A DNA stretch of 64,000 nucleotides from Pseudarthrobacter sp. SSS035 (GTDB lineage Bacteria; Actinomycetota; Actinomycetes; Actinomycetales; Micrococcaceae). The DNA is taken from positions 248,001 to 312,000 of the forward strand of contig NZ_CP096882.1 in NCBI RefSeq assembly GCF_023273875.1. Reading direction: 5' to 3'. Made by a program: the position numbers and the translations under genes. Positions 38,433 through 46,444 of this stretch are shown here, in pieces. A model generated the notes under the pieces. It saw only the letters and a program-made list of their open reading frames with translations, was not told the DNA's origin and did not search any database. Positions within the stretch are counted from its first letter, which is position 1; each line of letters starts with the position of its first letter.

Positions 38433-39641
38433 ATGAGCAGCGTCGTCCAAACCTCCACCGCGCCCAAGGCGAAGACTCCGCATGTTGGCGCAGCGATTTT
38501 CGCGCTGGCAATGGGCGGCGTCGGAATCGGTGTCACGGAGTTCACCATGATGGGCCTGCTGAAAGAGGTGGAACAAGGACTCGGCATCAGCACCCCGGAG
38601 GCCGGACACCTCATTTCCGCCTACGCCCTCGGAGTTGTGGTGGGCGCGCCGCTGCTCGCCGCAGTAGGTGCCAAATTGCCACGCAAATACCTCGCACTGG
38701 GCCTCATGCTGTTCTTCACGCTGGCCAACCTGACGTCCTATGTTGCTCCCGATTACGGGAGCATGCTGGTTTCCCGGTTTGCGGCCGGGCTGCCGCACGG
38801 TGCATTCTTCGGCGTCGCGGCTGTGATCGCCGCCTCCCTGGTTTCCCCCACACGTCGGGGGTGGGCCATCTCCATGGTGATGGCGGGCCTCTCCGTTTCG
38901 AACGTCATCGGCGTGCCCGCGGCCACCTGGGTGGGCCAGACCTTCGGCTGGCGGCTGCTGTTCCTCCTCGTGGGAGGCATTGGCTTGCTGACACTGGTGC
39001 TGCTGTGGCGCTATGTCCCGTACCAGGCCCCCCATCCTGACGCGAGCATCCGCCGCGAACTCGGTGCGCTCAAGCGGCTCCAGGTGTGGCTGGCCATCCT
39101 GATCGGCATCGTGGGTTTTGGTGGCTTCTTCGCGACCTACACCTACATTGCGCACACCATGACCCTGGTGGCCGGGATTCCGGGATCGCTGTTGCCCATT
39201 GTGGTGGCCCTCTACGGACTGGGCATGGTGGCCGGAACAGTCGTCGGCGGCAGGCTGGCCGACAAGTCAGTGATGGGGACGCTGTACTGGGTCCTGCCCG
39301 GGATCGCCGTCGCACTGGTGGTCTACGCGGTGGCTGTGCACTGGCCCTGGTCAGCCCTGGTGATGGTCTTTGTGGTGGGAGCGTCCGGCTCCATGCTGAT
39401 CCCGGCCCTGCAGACCCGTTTGTTGGATGCGTCGCCGGACGCCCCCTCCCTGGCTTCTTCGCTGAACCACGCCGCGCTAAACGTTGCCAATGCCCTGGGC
39501 GCCTTCCTGGGCGGCCTAGTGATCGCCTGGGGCTGGGGCTTCGTGGCACCCGCGCTCGTGGGCGCCGTGTTGGCAGTCCTGGGCTTTGGCATCGCGCTGA
39601 CCAGCGGCGTCCTGGAACGCAAAAAGCCGCTGGCCGCCTGA
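38433..39641 (+). CDS. MFS transporter, AraJ/Cml-like drug efflux family
   Basis: The 402-residue protein has twelve hydrophobic segments. The motif GIGVTEFTMMGLLKEV in the first span and the R-rich loop PRKYLALGL are typical of the DHA1 arabinose-efflux/chloramphenicol-resistance group. It is likely to export a drug or sugar by proton antiport; the substrate cannot be read. An AGCAGG site precedes the ATG. Its 3' end overlaps the terminator stem that serves the converging cation-efflux gene. Confidence 0.88.
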   Translation: MSSVVQTSTAPKAKTPHVGAAIFALAMGGVGIGVTEFTMMGLLKEVEQGLGISTPEAGHLISAYALGVVVGAPLLAAVGAKLPRKYLALGLMLFFTLANLTSYVAPDYGSMLVSRFAAGLPHGAFFGVAAVIAASLVSPTRRGWAISMVMAGLSVSNVIGVPAATWVGQTFGWRLLFLLVGGIGLLTLVLLWRYVPYQAPHPDASIRRELGALKRLQVWLAILIGIVGFGGFFATYTYIAHTMTLVAGIPGSLLPIVVALYGLGMVAGTVVGGRLADKSVMGTLYWVLPGIAVALVVYAVAVHWPWSALVMVFVVGASGSMLIPALQTRLLDASPDAPSLASSLNHAALNVANALGAFLGGLVIAWGWGFVAPALVGAVLAVLGFGIALTSGVLERKKPLAA

Positions 39642-39667
39642 TCCTGGGAACGGGCGGGCAGCGGCTT
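39624..39667 (-). terminator. Terminator for the cation-efflux gene, overlapping the MFS 3' end
   Basis: AAGCCGCTGGCCGCC (39624-39638) and GGCGGGCAGCGGCTT (39653-39667) pair with one mismatch around a 14-nt loop. On the minus strand the stem is followed by TTTTTG, making a classic intrinsic terminator for the cation diffusion facilitator gene. The distal arm lies inside the last codons of the converging MFS gene. Confidence 0.75.
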
Positions 39668-39700
39668 CACCGAAGCATTCGGTGCGCTGAGGAAGGAACG

Positions 39701-40705
39701 TCAGGCCTGCGCGTCCTGAGCCCCGGCCTCCGCGGCTAGCTGGCCGGCATTGGGAACCTGACCGGCGCCTGAGACCTCGTCCGTGCGACTGTCCTCGCGG
39801 TGCAGATCCGGTTCGAGGTAGATCACCCGCGCCATCGGAACGGCCGTGCGGATTCGAGACTCGGCACCATCAATCGCGGCGGCGATGTCCCGGCCGGTTT
39901 CTGCGGCACCCACGGAGATCTTGGCGGCCACCAGCAGCTCCTCCGGTCCGAGGTGAAGGGTCTTGAGGTGGATGATCCGGTTGTGTCCCCCAGCCTCGAT
40001 GGCCTCACTGATGCGGGCCACGTCATCCCGGGTGGCGGACTCGCCCAGCAGCAGGGACTTGGTTTCGATAGCCAGCACCACAGCGATGGCCACGAGCAGC
40101 AGGCCGATCATGCCGGTACCCGCGGCGTCCCAGATCCCGTTGCCGGTGACGAGGGTCATGCTCACACCCACGAGCGCGAACACAAGGCCAAGAAGCGCCC
40201 CGAGGTCTTCCAGCAGGATGACCGGCAGCTCCGGCTGCTTGGCCGTGCGCACAAAGCTCACCCAGCCCTGCTTGCCGCGGACGTGGTTGGATTCGATAAT
40301 GGCCGTCCGGAACGAGAAAGACTCAGCAACAATGGCGCCGATCAGCACCGCCAAAGGAACCCACCAGAAGTCCCCTTCGATGGCGTGCGGGTGCTGCAGC
40401 TTCTCCCACGCTTCGAACAGTGCAAAAAGCCCGCCCACGCTGAAGAGCACGATCGAGACGATAAAGGCGTAAATGTAGCGTTCACGGCCATACCCGAACG
40501 GGTGCTCCGGGCTGGCTGCCTTCCTGGCGCGCTTGCCGCCGATCAGGAGCAGCAGTTGATTGCCGGAGTCGGCAATCGAGTGGATGGCTTCGGCCAGCAT
40601 CGACGAGGAAGCCGTCAGAAAAAAGGCCACGAATTTCAGGACGGCGATGGTCAGGTTTGCGGCTAGGGCCGCGACGATCGCCTTGGTACCGCCATTTGCA
40701 GCCAC
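39701..40705 (-). CDS. Cation diffusion facilitator family transporter
   Basis: The 334-residue protein belongs to the CDF/ZnT family that exports divalent metals, usually zinc. It has SSSMLAEAIHSIADSGNQLLLL in membrane span II (metal-site residues in HSIAD), PFGYGRERYIYAF after it, and the DAAGTGMIGLLL span with the second metal-site Asp. The DxxxD pair of many zinc transporters is partly changed, so metal identity is open. The C-terminal tail is Ala/Gly-rich. The layout resembles ZNT9-like members. Confidence 0.88.
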   Translation of the reverse strand: MAANGGTKAIVAALAANLTIAVLKFVAFFLTASSSMLAEAIHSIADSGNQLLLLIGGKRARKAASPEHPFGYGRERYIYAFIVSIVLFSVGGLFALFEAWEKLQHPHAIEGDFWWVPLAVLIGAIVAESFSFRTAIIESNHVRGKQGWVSFVRTAKQPELPVILLEDLGALLGLVFALVGVSMTLVTGNGIWDAAGTGMIGLLLVAIAVVLAIETKSLLLGESATRDDVARISEAIEAGGHNRIIHLKTLHLGPEELLVAAKISVGAAETGRDIAAAIDGAESRIRTAVPMARVIYLEPDLHREDSRTDEVSGAGQVPNAGQLAAEAGAQDAQA

Positions 40706-40908
40706 GGAGGCTTCTCCTCTTCACAGGTTTCAAGAACAAGCAGGGATATTCGCGGCGCCGCAGTCGGCTCCGCCCACGAATACCGTACCTTTTCGGGTGC
40801 AGAAGACGCACTTCTGACATGCACTAAGCCTGCTGACATCGGAGGGGCCGTATGTTAGCTTGAACACTAATCGGGACGTTTAATCCCGACGAATATGAAG
40901 GAGGAGAC

Positions 40909-41184
40909 ATGGGTTTTCTTGCTTGGATTATTCTCGGCCTCATCGTAGGGGCCATCGTTAAAGCCGTTATGCCGGGCAAAGTCGGCGGCGGCTGGGTGAC
41001 GAGTCTCGTGCTCGGCGTTGTCGGCGCGATTGTAGGCGGCTGGATTGGCAGTCTCCTGTTCGGCAAGGGTGATCTTGCCTTCTTTGATCTGGGTACCTGG
41101 ATCCTGGCAATCGTAGGCGGCCTGGTAGTTGCCGGCGTCTACGGCGCCATCACAGGACGTAGCAAGAGCACACGGGCGCCCTGA
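40909..41184 (+). CDS. GlsB/YeaQ/YmgE family membrane protein
   Basis: The 91-residue, three-span membrane protein has Gly-rich helices (MGFLAWIILGLIVGAIVK, VLGVVGAIVGGWIGSLL, ILAIVGGLVVAGVYGAI). The family (transglycosylase-associated) is linked to general stress responses in many bacteria but has no proven activity. A strong GGAGGAG site precedes the ATG. A TCGGGA/TCCCGA inverted repeat at 40871-40889 lies in the leader and may be regulatory. A strong terminator follows. Confidence 0.88.
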   Translation: MGFLAWIILGLIVGAIVKAVMPGKVGGGWVTSLVLGVVGAIVGGWIGSLLFGKGDLAFFDLGTWILAIVGGLVVAGVYGAITGRSKSTRAP

Positions 41185-41210
41185 TACCCCTACCTCATCT
41201 GATTCATACA

Positions 41211-41243
41211 GCAAGGGCCCCGGAGAACTTCCGGGGCCCTTGC
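41211..41243. terminator. Bidirectional hairpin terminator between glsB-type gene and rRNA methyltransferase
   Basis: GCAAGGGCCCCGG (41211-41223) pairs perfectly with CCGGGGCCCTTGC (41231-41243) around a 7-nt loop, with CTTTAAG on the plus side. It lies between two converging genes and can serve both. Confidence 0.85.
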
Positions 41244-41262
41244 CTTTAAGTCACGTATTCAG

Positions 41263-42156
41263 TCACGCTTTCTGGGACCTGGCACTCGCGTAGAGGCACA
41301 CCGTGGCCGCCGTGCCGAGGTTCAAGCTTTCGGCTGCGCCGTATACGGGCACGGCCACCCGGTGATCGGCCAAGGCCAGTTCATCTTCGGCGAGCCCCTG
41401 GGCTTCGTTTCCGAACAGCCACGCTGTGGGACCCTCCAGGGCAAACAGCGATTCGACGCCAGGGCCTGCGATCCGGCGGGCGGCGTTTTCGTCCTGGAGC
41501 GTATCCAGGTTGACGTCACCGTCACCGTCAGCGGCCAGTATGCCAATCCCCCGCGCACGGCAGGCGGCTGCCACTTCCGCGATATCGGCGCCCAGGACCA
41601 CGGGCAGATGGAACAGGGAACCGGCAGTGGAACGGACGGCCTTGGGGTTATAGATATCAACGCTGGACGAGGTCAGGATGACGGCGTCCGCCCCGGCCGC
41701 GTCAGCAGCCCGGAGTACAGTGCCGGCGTTGCCGGGGTCCCGGACCTGACACAGCACTGCAAGCAGCCGCGGGCCGGCGTCGAGGACCTGCTCAAGGCTC
41801 ACGTCCAGGAAACCGCAGACCGCGAGAATGCCCTGCGGGGTAACCGTGTCCGCCATCGCGGCCAGCACTTCGTCGGTAGTGAGGTATGCGTCAATGCCCT
41901 CCGCGAGAGCCTCCAGGTCCGGGTGCCGGTCGAGGCAGGCCTCGCTCGCGTACACCTCATAGACGACGCCGGGCTCGCCCGCTGCAATCCTTTTCTGGTG
42001 CAGGGTGAGGGCCTCACGGACAGCTTGGGGACCCTCCGCCAGAAACTCGCTGCGCTTTAAACGGGCCGGGCGCCCGGCAAGCTGTGCCACCTTCCTCACC
42101 CGATCAGCTCGGGGGTTGGAGAGTGGAAAGTCTTGCGGGCGCCCGGTTTCGTTCAT
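41263..42156 (-). CDS. TrmH/SpoU family 23S rRNA or tRNA 2'-O-methyltransferase
   Basis: The 297-residue SPOUT protein has an N-terminal substrate-binding part (FLAEGPQAVREAL) and the C-terminal knot with VRDPGNAGTVLRAADAAGAD, WLFGNEAQGL and the ESLNLGTAATVCLY knot end, all typical SAM-binding motifs. It follows rplT, as tsnR does in other actinobacteria. The modified nucleotide is not predictable. It may be cotranscribed with infC-rpmI-rplT. Confidence 0.9.
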   Translation of the reverse strand: MNETGRPQDFPLSNPRADRVRKVAQLAGRPARLKRSEFLAEGPQAVREALTLHQKRIAAGEPGVVYEVYASEACLDRHPDLEALAEGIDAYLTTDEVLAAMADTVTPQGILAVCGFLDVSLEQVLDAGPRLLAVLCQVRDPGNAGTVLRAADAAGADAVILTSSSVDIYNPKAVRSTAGSLFHLPVVLGADIAEVAAACRARGIGILAADGDGDVNLDTLQDENAARRIAGPGVESLFALEGPTAWLFGNEAQGLAEDELALADHRVAVPVYGAAESLNLGTAATVCLYASARSQKA

Positions 42157-42205
42157 ATAAGAACCTTAGTGGCTTCAGCCACCAGTCCCCGAACTGGCGT
42201 GAGTG

Positions 42206-42661
42206 CTACTTGGCAGCCACGTCAGCGGCAGGCTTTGCAGCCTTGGCCTTGGGTGCCTTGGCAGCCTTGGGGGCTGCGGCTTCGACGGCCGGAGCGGACG
42301 TGTCGGCAGGCAGGGAATCCTTGGCGATCTTCACCAGCGCGGCGAATGCGTTCGCATCCGAAACGGCCAGCTCAGCAAGCATACGGCGGTCAACCTCGAC
42401 CTCAGCGGCCTTCAGGCCCTGGATCAGACGGTTGTAAGTCAGGCCGTTGGCGCGGGATGCAGCATTGATGCGCTGGATCCACAGGCGGCGGAAGTCGCCC
42501 TTCTTCTTCTTGCGGTCGCCGTAGCTGTACACAAACGAGTGCAGCAGCTGCTCTTTAGCCTTGCGGTACAGGCGTGAACGCTGTCCACGGTAGCCCTTTG
42601 CGCGTTCAAGGATAACCCGGCGCTTCTTGTGGGCGTTGACCGCCCTCTTCACACGTGCCAC
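42206..42661 (-). CDS. rplT: 50S ribosomal protein L20
   Basis: The first about 118 residues are a normal L20 (MARVKRAVNAHKKRR, YRGQRSRLYRKAKEQ, RIREWIQRINAA-like RRLWIQRINAASRANGL). It then continues with about 33 residues of Ala/Lys/Pro-rich tail (AAPKAAKAPKAKAAK), giving 151 residues in all. L20 binds 23S rRNA early in assembly. Third gene of the infC-rpmI-rplT operon. Confidence 0.97.
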   Translation of the reverse strand: MARVKRAVNAHKKRRVILERAKGYRGQRSRLYRKAKEQLLHSFVYSYGDRKKKKGDFRRLWIQRINAASRANGLTYNRLIQGLKAAEVEVDRRMLAELAVSDANAFAALVKIAKDSLPADTSAPAVEAAAPKAAKAPKAKAAKPAADVAAK

Positions 42662-42780
42662 GTGCGTACTCCTTCGAAAATTCTGATCCCAAGCATCTAC
42701 TGCCGGAACAACCGGCTGGCCTGAGAAGCCTTTTTGGTAGTTGACTGCTGCCAGGTGGCATCAGTCAGAGAACTTGGAAC

Positions 42781-42975
42781 TTAGATGCCGAGCATCTTCC
42801 GGATGACCTTAGCGTCACCCTTGAAGACAATCTTGTCGCCGGCGAGGCGACGAGTCAGCCTGGAGGACTTGTGCTCAAGGTAGTGGCGGCGGTTGGCCTG
42901 CTGGCGGCGCAGCTTGCCGCTGCCGGTCAGCTTGAAGCGCTTCTTAGCACCACTGTGGGTCTTCATCTTCGGCAT
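42781..42975 (-). CDS. rpmI: 50S ribosomal protein L35
   Basis: The 64-residue L35 starts MPKMKTHSGAKKRFKLTGSG and contains the QQANRRHYLEHKSS block, both diagnostic. It lies between infC and rplT on the minus strand, the conserved order. Length is normal. Confidence 0.98.
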   Translation of the reverse strand: MPKMKTHSGAKKRFKLTGSGKLRRQQANRRHYLEHKSSRLTRRLAGDKIVFKGDAKVIRKMLGI

Positions 42976-43091
42976 GGGAACCGATCTCCTTACGTGTCCA
43001 CAGACATTGTCTGCAGTTCTTTCGAGCAGCCGCCCCTGCAGGCGGCATGCTGGTTGCGTACTGCGGGAGGATAACCTCCCGCAGCTTTGAA

Positions 43092-44195
43092 CTAGGTAGT
43101 CTTCTTGCCAGCCGGCTTCGGAGCTGCCTTGGGGGCAGGCCTTGCAGCAGGCTTCGGCGCTGCCGGCCGGGCGATCGGCTTAGGCATCGGCACCGGCGGC
43201 CTCGGAGCTGCCGGAGCCGCAGCTTCGGCGGGCTTGGCAGCGACAGGAGCCTTGACGGGTGCCGGGGCAGCCTTGGGAGCCTCACGCTTGGGAGCAGCGG
43301 CCCTCGGGGCAGCCTGCTTGGGCGCCTCCTGGACGGCGGCTTCCTTCACGGGTGCTGCCTTGGCGGCGGTTTCCTTTGCAGGAGCTGCCTTCGCGGCGGT
43401 TTCCTTGACGGGAGCTTCCTTCGCCGGCGCTTCCTTGACAGGGGCTTCGGCTTCCGGAGCGGCTTCTGCAGGCGCCTCAGGTGCTTCAGACTGTGCCGGA
43501 GCTTCGATTTCCGGCTCAGTGGTGATGGCGAAACCTTCCGGCAGAAGGTCAGCCAGCGACTGCGTGAGCGGTGCCTGGTCGTCGCCAGAGACGTCGATGC
43601 GGCCGCCACCCGTAGCTTTCGCTTCGTTCTGCGCCTTGGCCTCTGCACGCTGCGATGCGCGGCGTGCCTCAGCCTTGGCTTCGGCCTTGTTCTTCAGCGG
43701 GCCCACAACCATGACCATGTTGCGGCCATCGATACGGGGGCTGGACTCCACAACGCCCACTTCGGCGACATCGTCAGCGAAGCGCTGGAGCAGGCGGATG
43801 CCCATTTCCGGACGCTGCTGCTCACGGCCGCGGAACTGGATCATGGCCTTGACCTTGTCACCGGCACCGAGGAAGCGCAGTGCATGGCCGCGCTTGGTTT
43901 CGTAGTCGTGGGTGTCAATCTTGAGGCGGAAGCGGATTTCCTTCAGAACAGTGTTGGTCTGGTTCTTCCGTGCTTCACGTGCCTTGACGGCGGCCTCGTA
44001 CTTGTACTTGCCGAAGTCCATCAGCTTGCACACCGGAGGCTTGGCCTGCGGTGCAACTTCAACGAGATCAAGATCGGACTCGGCAGCCAAACGCAGGGCA
44101 TCGTCAATACGGACGATTCCTACCTGTTCACCTGCAGGACCGACCAACCGCACCTCGGGGACGCGGATACGCTCATTGATTCTTGGCTCGCTAAT
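43092..44195 (-). CDS. infC: Translation initiation factor IF-3 with ATT start and long C-terminal tail
   Basis: IF-3 keeps 30S subunits free and checks start-codon pairing. Conserved sequence begins SEPRINERIRVPEVRLVG and continues through KPPVCKLMDFGKYKYE and GDKVKAMIQFRGRE to about residue 178. I start it at the ATT at 44195: AGGAG lies 7 nt upstream, and an ATT/AUU start is the known device by which IF-3 limits its own synthesis. An in-frame ATG 39 nt upstream (44234) has no such support. After the core comes a tail of roughly 190 residues rich in Ala, Pro, Lys and Glu with repeated KEAPAKE/KETAAKAAP units, predicted disordered. Total 367 residues. Confidence 0.95.
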   Translation of the reverse strand: MSEPRINERIRVPEVRLVGPAGEQVGIVRIDDALRLAAESDLDLVEVAPQAKPPVCKLMDFGKYKYEAAVKAREARKNQTNTVLKEIRFRLKIDTHDYETKRGHALRFLGAGDKVKAMIQFRGREQQRPEMGIRLLQRFADDVAEVGVVESSPRIDGRNMVMVVGPLKNKAEAKAEARRASQRAEAKAQNEAKATGGGRIDVSGDDQAPLTQSLADLLPEGFAITTEPEIEAPAQSEAPEAPAEAAPEAEAPVKEAPAKEAPVKETAAKAAPAKETAAKAAPVKEAAVQEAPKQAAPRAAAPKREAPKAAPAPVKAPVAAKPAEAAAPAAPRPPVPMPKPIARPAAPKPAARPAPKAAPKPAGKKTT

Positions 44196-44540
44196 GTTAA
44201 AGCTCCTGTGATTGATGTGGTAATCCACCGGCAAATAGAGAAGGCCCCCAACTGCCGGAGCAATCGAAGGCCTCGATGATCGGATGCACCGACCTCAGCA
44301 GAGGCAGTGCGCACTTCCCCAGGCTCAACGCCTGAAAGAACTGTCCGACCGGTACCCGGCAACCTTGCTTCCTCAGGAATTACTTCCAACGGGAAAACGG
44401 CTGACGCGGGTGGGAGAGTACTCCGCTTGCAAACTGCATGTCATTCTACAGAACAAATCCCGCCTAACGCAGCTAAGCGTTGGTGGGACCTTCCATAGCG
44501 AAATAACGACATCCAGTCGGTCTGTGACAAGCTTACCAGT
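44196..44540 (-). promoter_or_regulatory. infC leader and divergent promoter region
   Basis: About 345 nt between the infC start and the divergent DUF1844 gene hold no protein I can support. The infC side must carry the operon leader; the ribosome-binding site AGGAG is at 44203-44207. A TAGAAT -10-like hexamer occurs near 44450 on the minus strand without a clear -35. I saw no leader peptide or recognised L20-leader structure, though base-paired segments such as GAAGGCCCCC with nearby GGCCTC are possible. Confidence 0.4.
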
Positions 44541-44927
44541 ATGAGCACCCCAGACAGTAATTCACACGTTTTCGAGGCCCCGGCCGCCAAGGCTGACGTG
44601 ACCCAGCAAATCCGCGATATCTCGGAGGTGCCGGCCATCGAAGTCATCACCACGGCCGCAGTGCACCTGATGAGCGCAGCCGCCGTCAAGCTGGGCCTCG
44701 CCGCCGAGGACAATGCGGAGGAACTCAAGGACCTGGACGAGGCCCGCAAGCTCATCACCGCCCTTGCCGGACTGGTGACCTCAGCGGCCCCCGAAATCGG
44801 ATCCCAGCACGCCGGCCCGTTGCGCGATGGCCTCCGTTCCCTGCAGCTCGCGTTCCGCGAGGAGTCCATCATCCCGGATGCCCCGGGCAAGGGCCCGGGC
44901 GAGAAGTACACCGGCGCCGTCAACTAG
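44541..44927 (+). CDS. DUF1844 domain protein
   Basis: The 128-residue protein has the DUF1844 core: DISEVPAIEVITTAAVHLMSAAAVKLGL, then DLDEARKLITALAGLV. Function unknown. The gene is commonly found divergent from infC in actinobacteria. The N-terminal about 20 residues are low-complexity. A strong terminator follows immediately. Confidence 0.9.
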   Translation: MSTPDSNSHVFEAPAAKADVTQQIRDISEVPAIEVITTAAVHLMSAAAVKLGLAAEDNAEELKDLDEARKLITALAGLVTSAAPEIGSQHAGPLRDGLRSLQLAFREESIIPDAPGKGPGEKYTGAVN

Positions 44928-44956
44928 ACCCAAAACAGCAAACTTCACAAAGTACG

Positions 44957-45000
44957 ACGACGGCGGCGGACGGTCCACACGGACCCTCCGCCGCCGTCGT
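44957..45000 (+). terminator. Strong terminator after DUF1844
   Basis: ACGACGGCGGCGGA (44957-44970) and TCCGCCGCCGTCGT (44987-45000) pair perfectly, with an inner GGTCC/GGACC stem, and are followed by a T-rich stretch (TTAGTTTTT). It ends the DUF1844 transcript. Confidence 0.85.
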
Positions 45001-45009
45001 GTTTCACTT

Positions 45010-45071
45010 AGTTTTTGTCCAGATAACGGGACTTCCTCACCTGAAAAGGCGGAATATCTGGACAAAAAACT
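45010..45071. repeat. Inverted repeat with T/A-tailed arms between converging genes
   Basis: AGTTTTTGTCCAGATA (45010-45025) is mirrored by TATCTGGACAAAAAACT (45055-45071), with a 29-nt centre. The arms differ by one T in the T-run. It lies between the DUF1844 terminator and the 3' end of the MFS gene. It may be a second, bidirectional terminator or a member of a dispersed palindromic repeat family. Confidence 0.7.
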
Positions 45072-45084
45072 CTGGAGGCCAGCG

Positions 45085-46389
45085 TCAGACGGCGGCGCGC
45101 CGGCGGCGGTGGGCCTGGAGCAGCAGTCCCACCAGGCAGAACAGAACGCCGGCCACGCCCACGGAGACAAATCCGCCGGATGGTCCCACCCCGTCGATGA
45201 AAATTCCGGCAAGGGGCGCCCCGAGCGCCACCCCGGCAGTCAGCGCAGAGCCGTACCAGCCCATCGCCTCGCCGCGGCGGTCCTCCGCCACCAGGTCTGC
45301 CACGTGTTCTGAGGCGGCCGACAGGACAGGGGCGCACAACAGGCCCGGAAGGATCGAGACGAAGGCCAGCGTCCAGGTGTCCTGGGCGAAGCCCATCGGG
45401 ATAGTCAGGGCCGCCATCCCCAGCAGCAGCAGGATCGGCGAAACTGGACGGTGCATGGCCCCGTAGACCAGTCCGCCGACCACCGATGCGGCGCACCAAA
45501 AGAGGAACACAATGCCGATTTCGCCCTGGTGCCCGCCTGTTTCCAGGGCAGCAACAATGCCAACGTCCGTGCCGCTGAGCACCATGCCGGTTCCAGCTGC
45601 CACTGCGAATACGGCCGCTACAGTGGCCGTGAGCCAGGCGAAGTTGTGGGCCACCTTGCCGCGCAGCCCCGCCGGCCCGCTGCGGGTGCGTTCTGCCCCT
45701 GCCGGGACGAGGTCTGCCGCTGCTTCCTGGAGGTGTGCCGGTGCGGCGGAAACCACAGCCACTTCCGCGGCGTGGCGCTGGTCTGCCTGGCACTCCTCAG
45801 TCTGCGTGGCACTTCGGGTAGGCGGGTTAAACCACATGAGGAACAATCCGGCCAGTGACGTGGAAACGCCCACCACGGTGAGTCCCAGAACGGTGAAGCC
45901 GCTGGTGGCCACAACAGCTCCGGCGGCAGGCCCGATCATAAACACCATCTCCGTGGCGATCGAGTCCAGCGCAAAAGCGGTCCGCCGCTGGTCGCCGTCC
46001 GCGAGGACGCCCAGGGACTGGCGGATCACACTGAAGATCGGCAACGTCAGCAGGCCGCCGACGAACACCAGCGGAAGCAGCCACTGGTAGGACACGTGAG
46101 GCACCACGGACCAGATGAGGGCCTCTGACACGACAGACGGAATCAGCGCCCGGCGCAGGCCAACAGTGTCCACGCGCCGGCCGCGCCATGGTGCGCCAAC
46201 GGCAATGCCGATGGTCATTACAGCCGCTGCGGCACCGGCCGCTGCGTAGCCCTGGTCCAGGGTCAGCACGATGTGCAGGGTCAGCAGCATACCTGCCGCC
46301 GAGTGGGGGATGCGGGCGATCATGCCGACCAGCAGCAGCCGCCGGATGGGCCGGTGGGCCAGCAGCTCCCGGTAAAGAGCGAAGTTCAC
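45085..46389 (-). CDS. MFS transporter
   Basis: The 434-residue protein has about twelve hydrophobic segments, with a polar Ala/Glu-rich loop of about 70 residues in the middle (NPPTRSATQTEECQAD..). The first span pair contains RLLLVGMIARIPHSAAGMLLTLH, typical of unclassified actinobacterial MFS exporters next to the SseB gene. I use the GTG at 46389 with AAGGAT upstream; an ATG 48 nt earlier is possible. Substrate unknown. Confidence 0.8.
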   Translation of the reverse strand: MNFALYRELLAHRPIRRLLLVGMIARIPHSAAGMLLTLHIVLTLDQGYAAAGAAAAVMTIGIAVGAPWRGRRVDTVGLRRALIPSVVSEALIWSVVPHVSYQWLLPLVFVGGLLTLPIFSVIRQSLGVLADGDQRRTAFALDSIATEMVFMIGPAAGAVVATSGFTVLGLTVVGVSTSLAGLFLMWFNPPTRSATQTEECQADQRHAAEVAVVSAAPAHLQEAAADLVPAGAERTRSGPAGLRGKVAHNFAWLTATVAAVFAVAAGTGMVLSGTDVGIVAALETGGHQGEIGIVFLFWCAASVVGGLVYGAMHRPVSPILLLLGMAALTIPMGFAQDTWTLAFVSILPGLLCAPVLSAASEHVADLVAEDRRGEAMGWYGSALTAGVALGAPLAGIFIDGVGPSGGFVSVGVAGVLFCLVGLLLQAHRRRRAAV

Positions 46390-46444
46390 GGAAAATCCTT
46401 TGGGTCTGCCCGCGGCAGCCCGGGATCTCCGCGCCAACCGTCAG

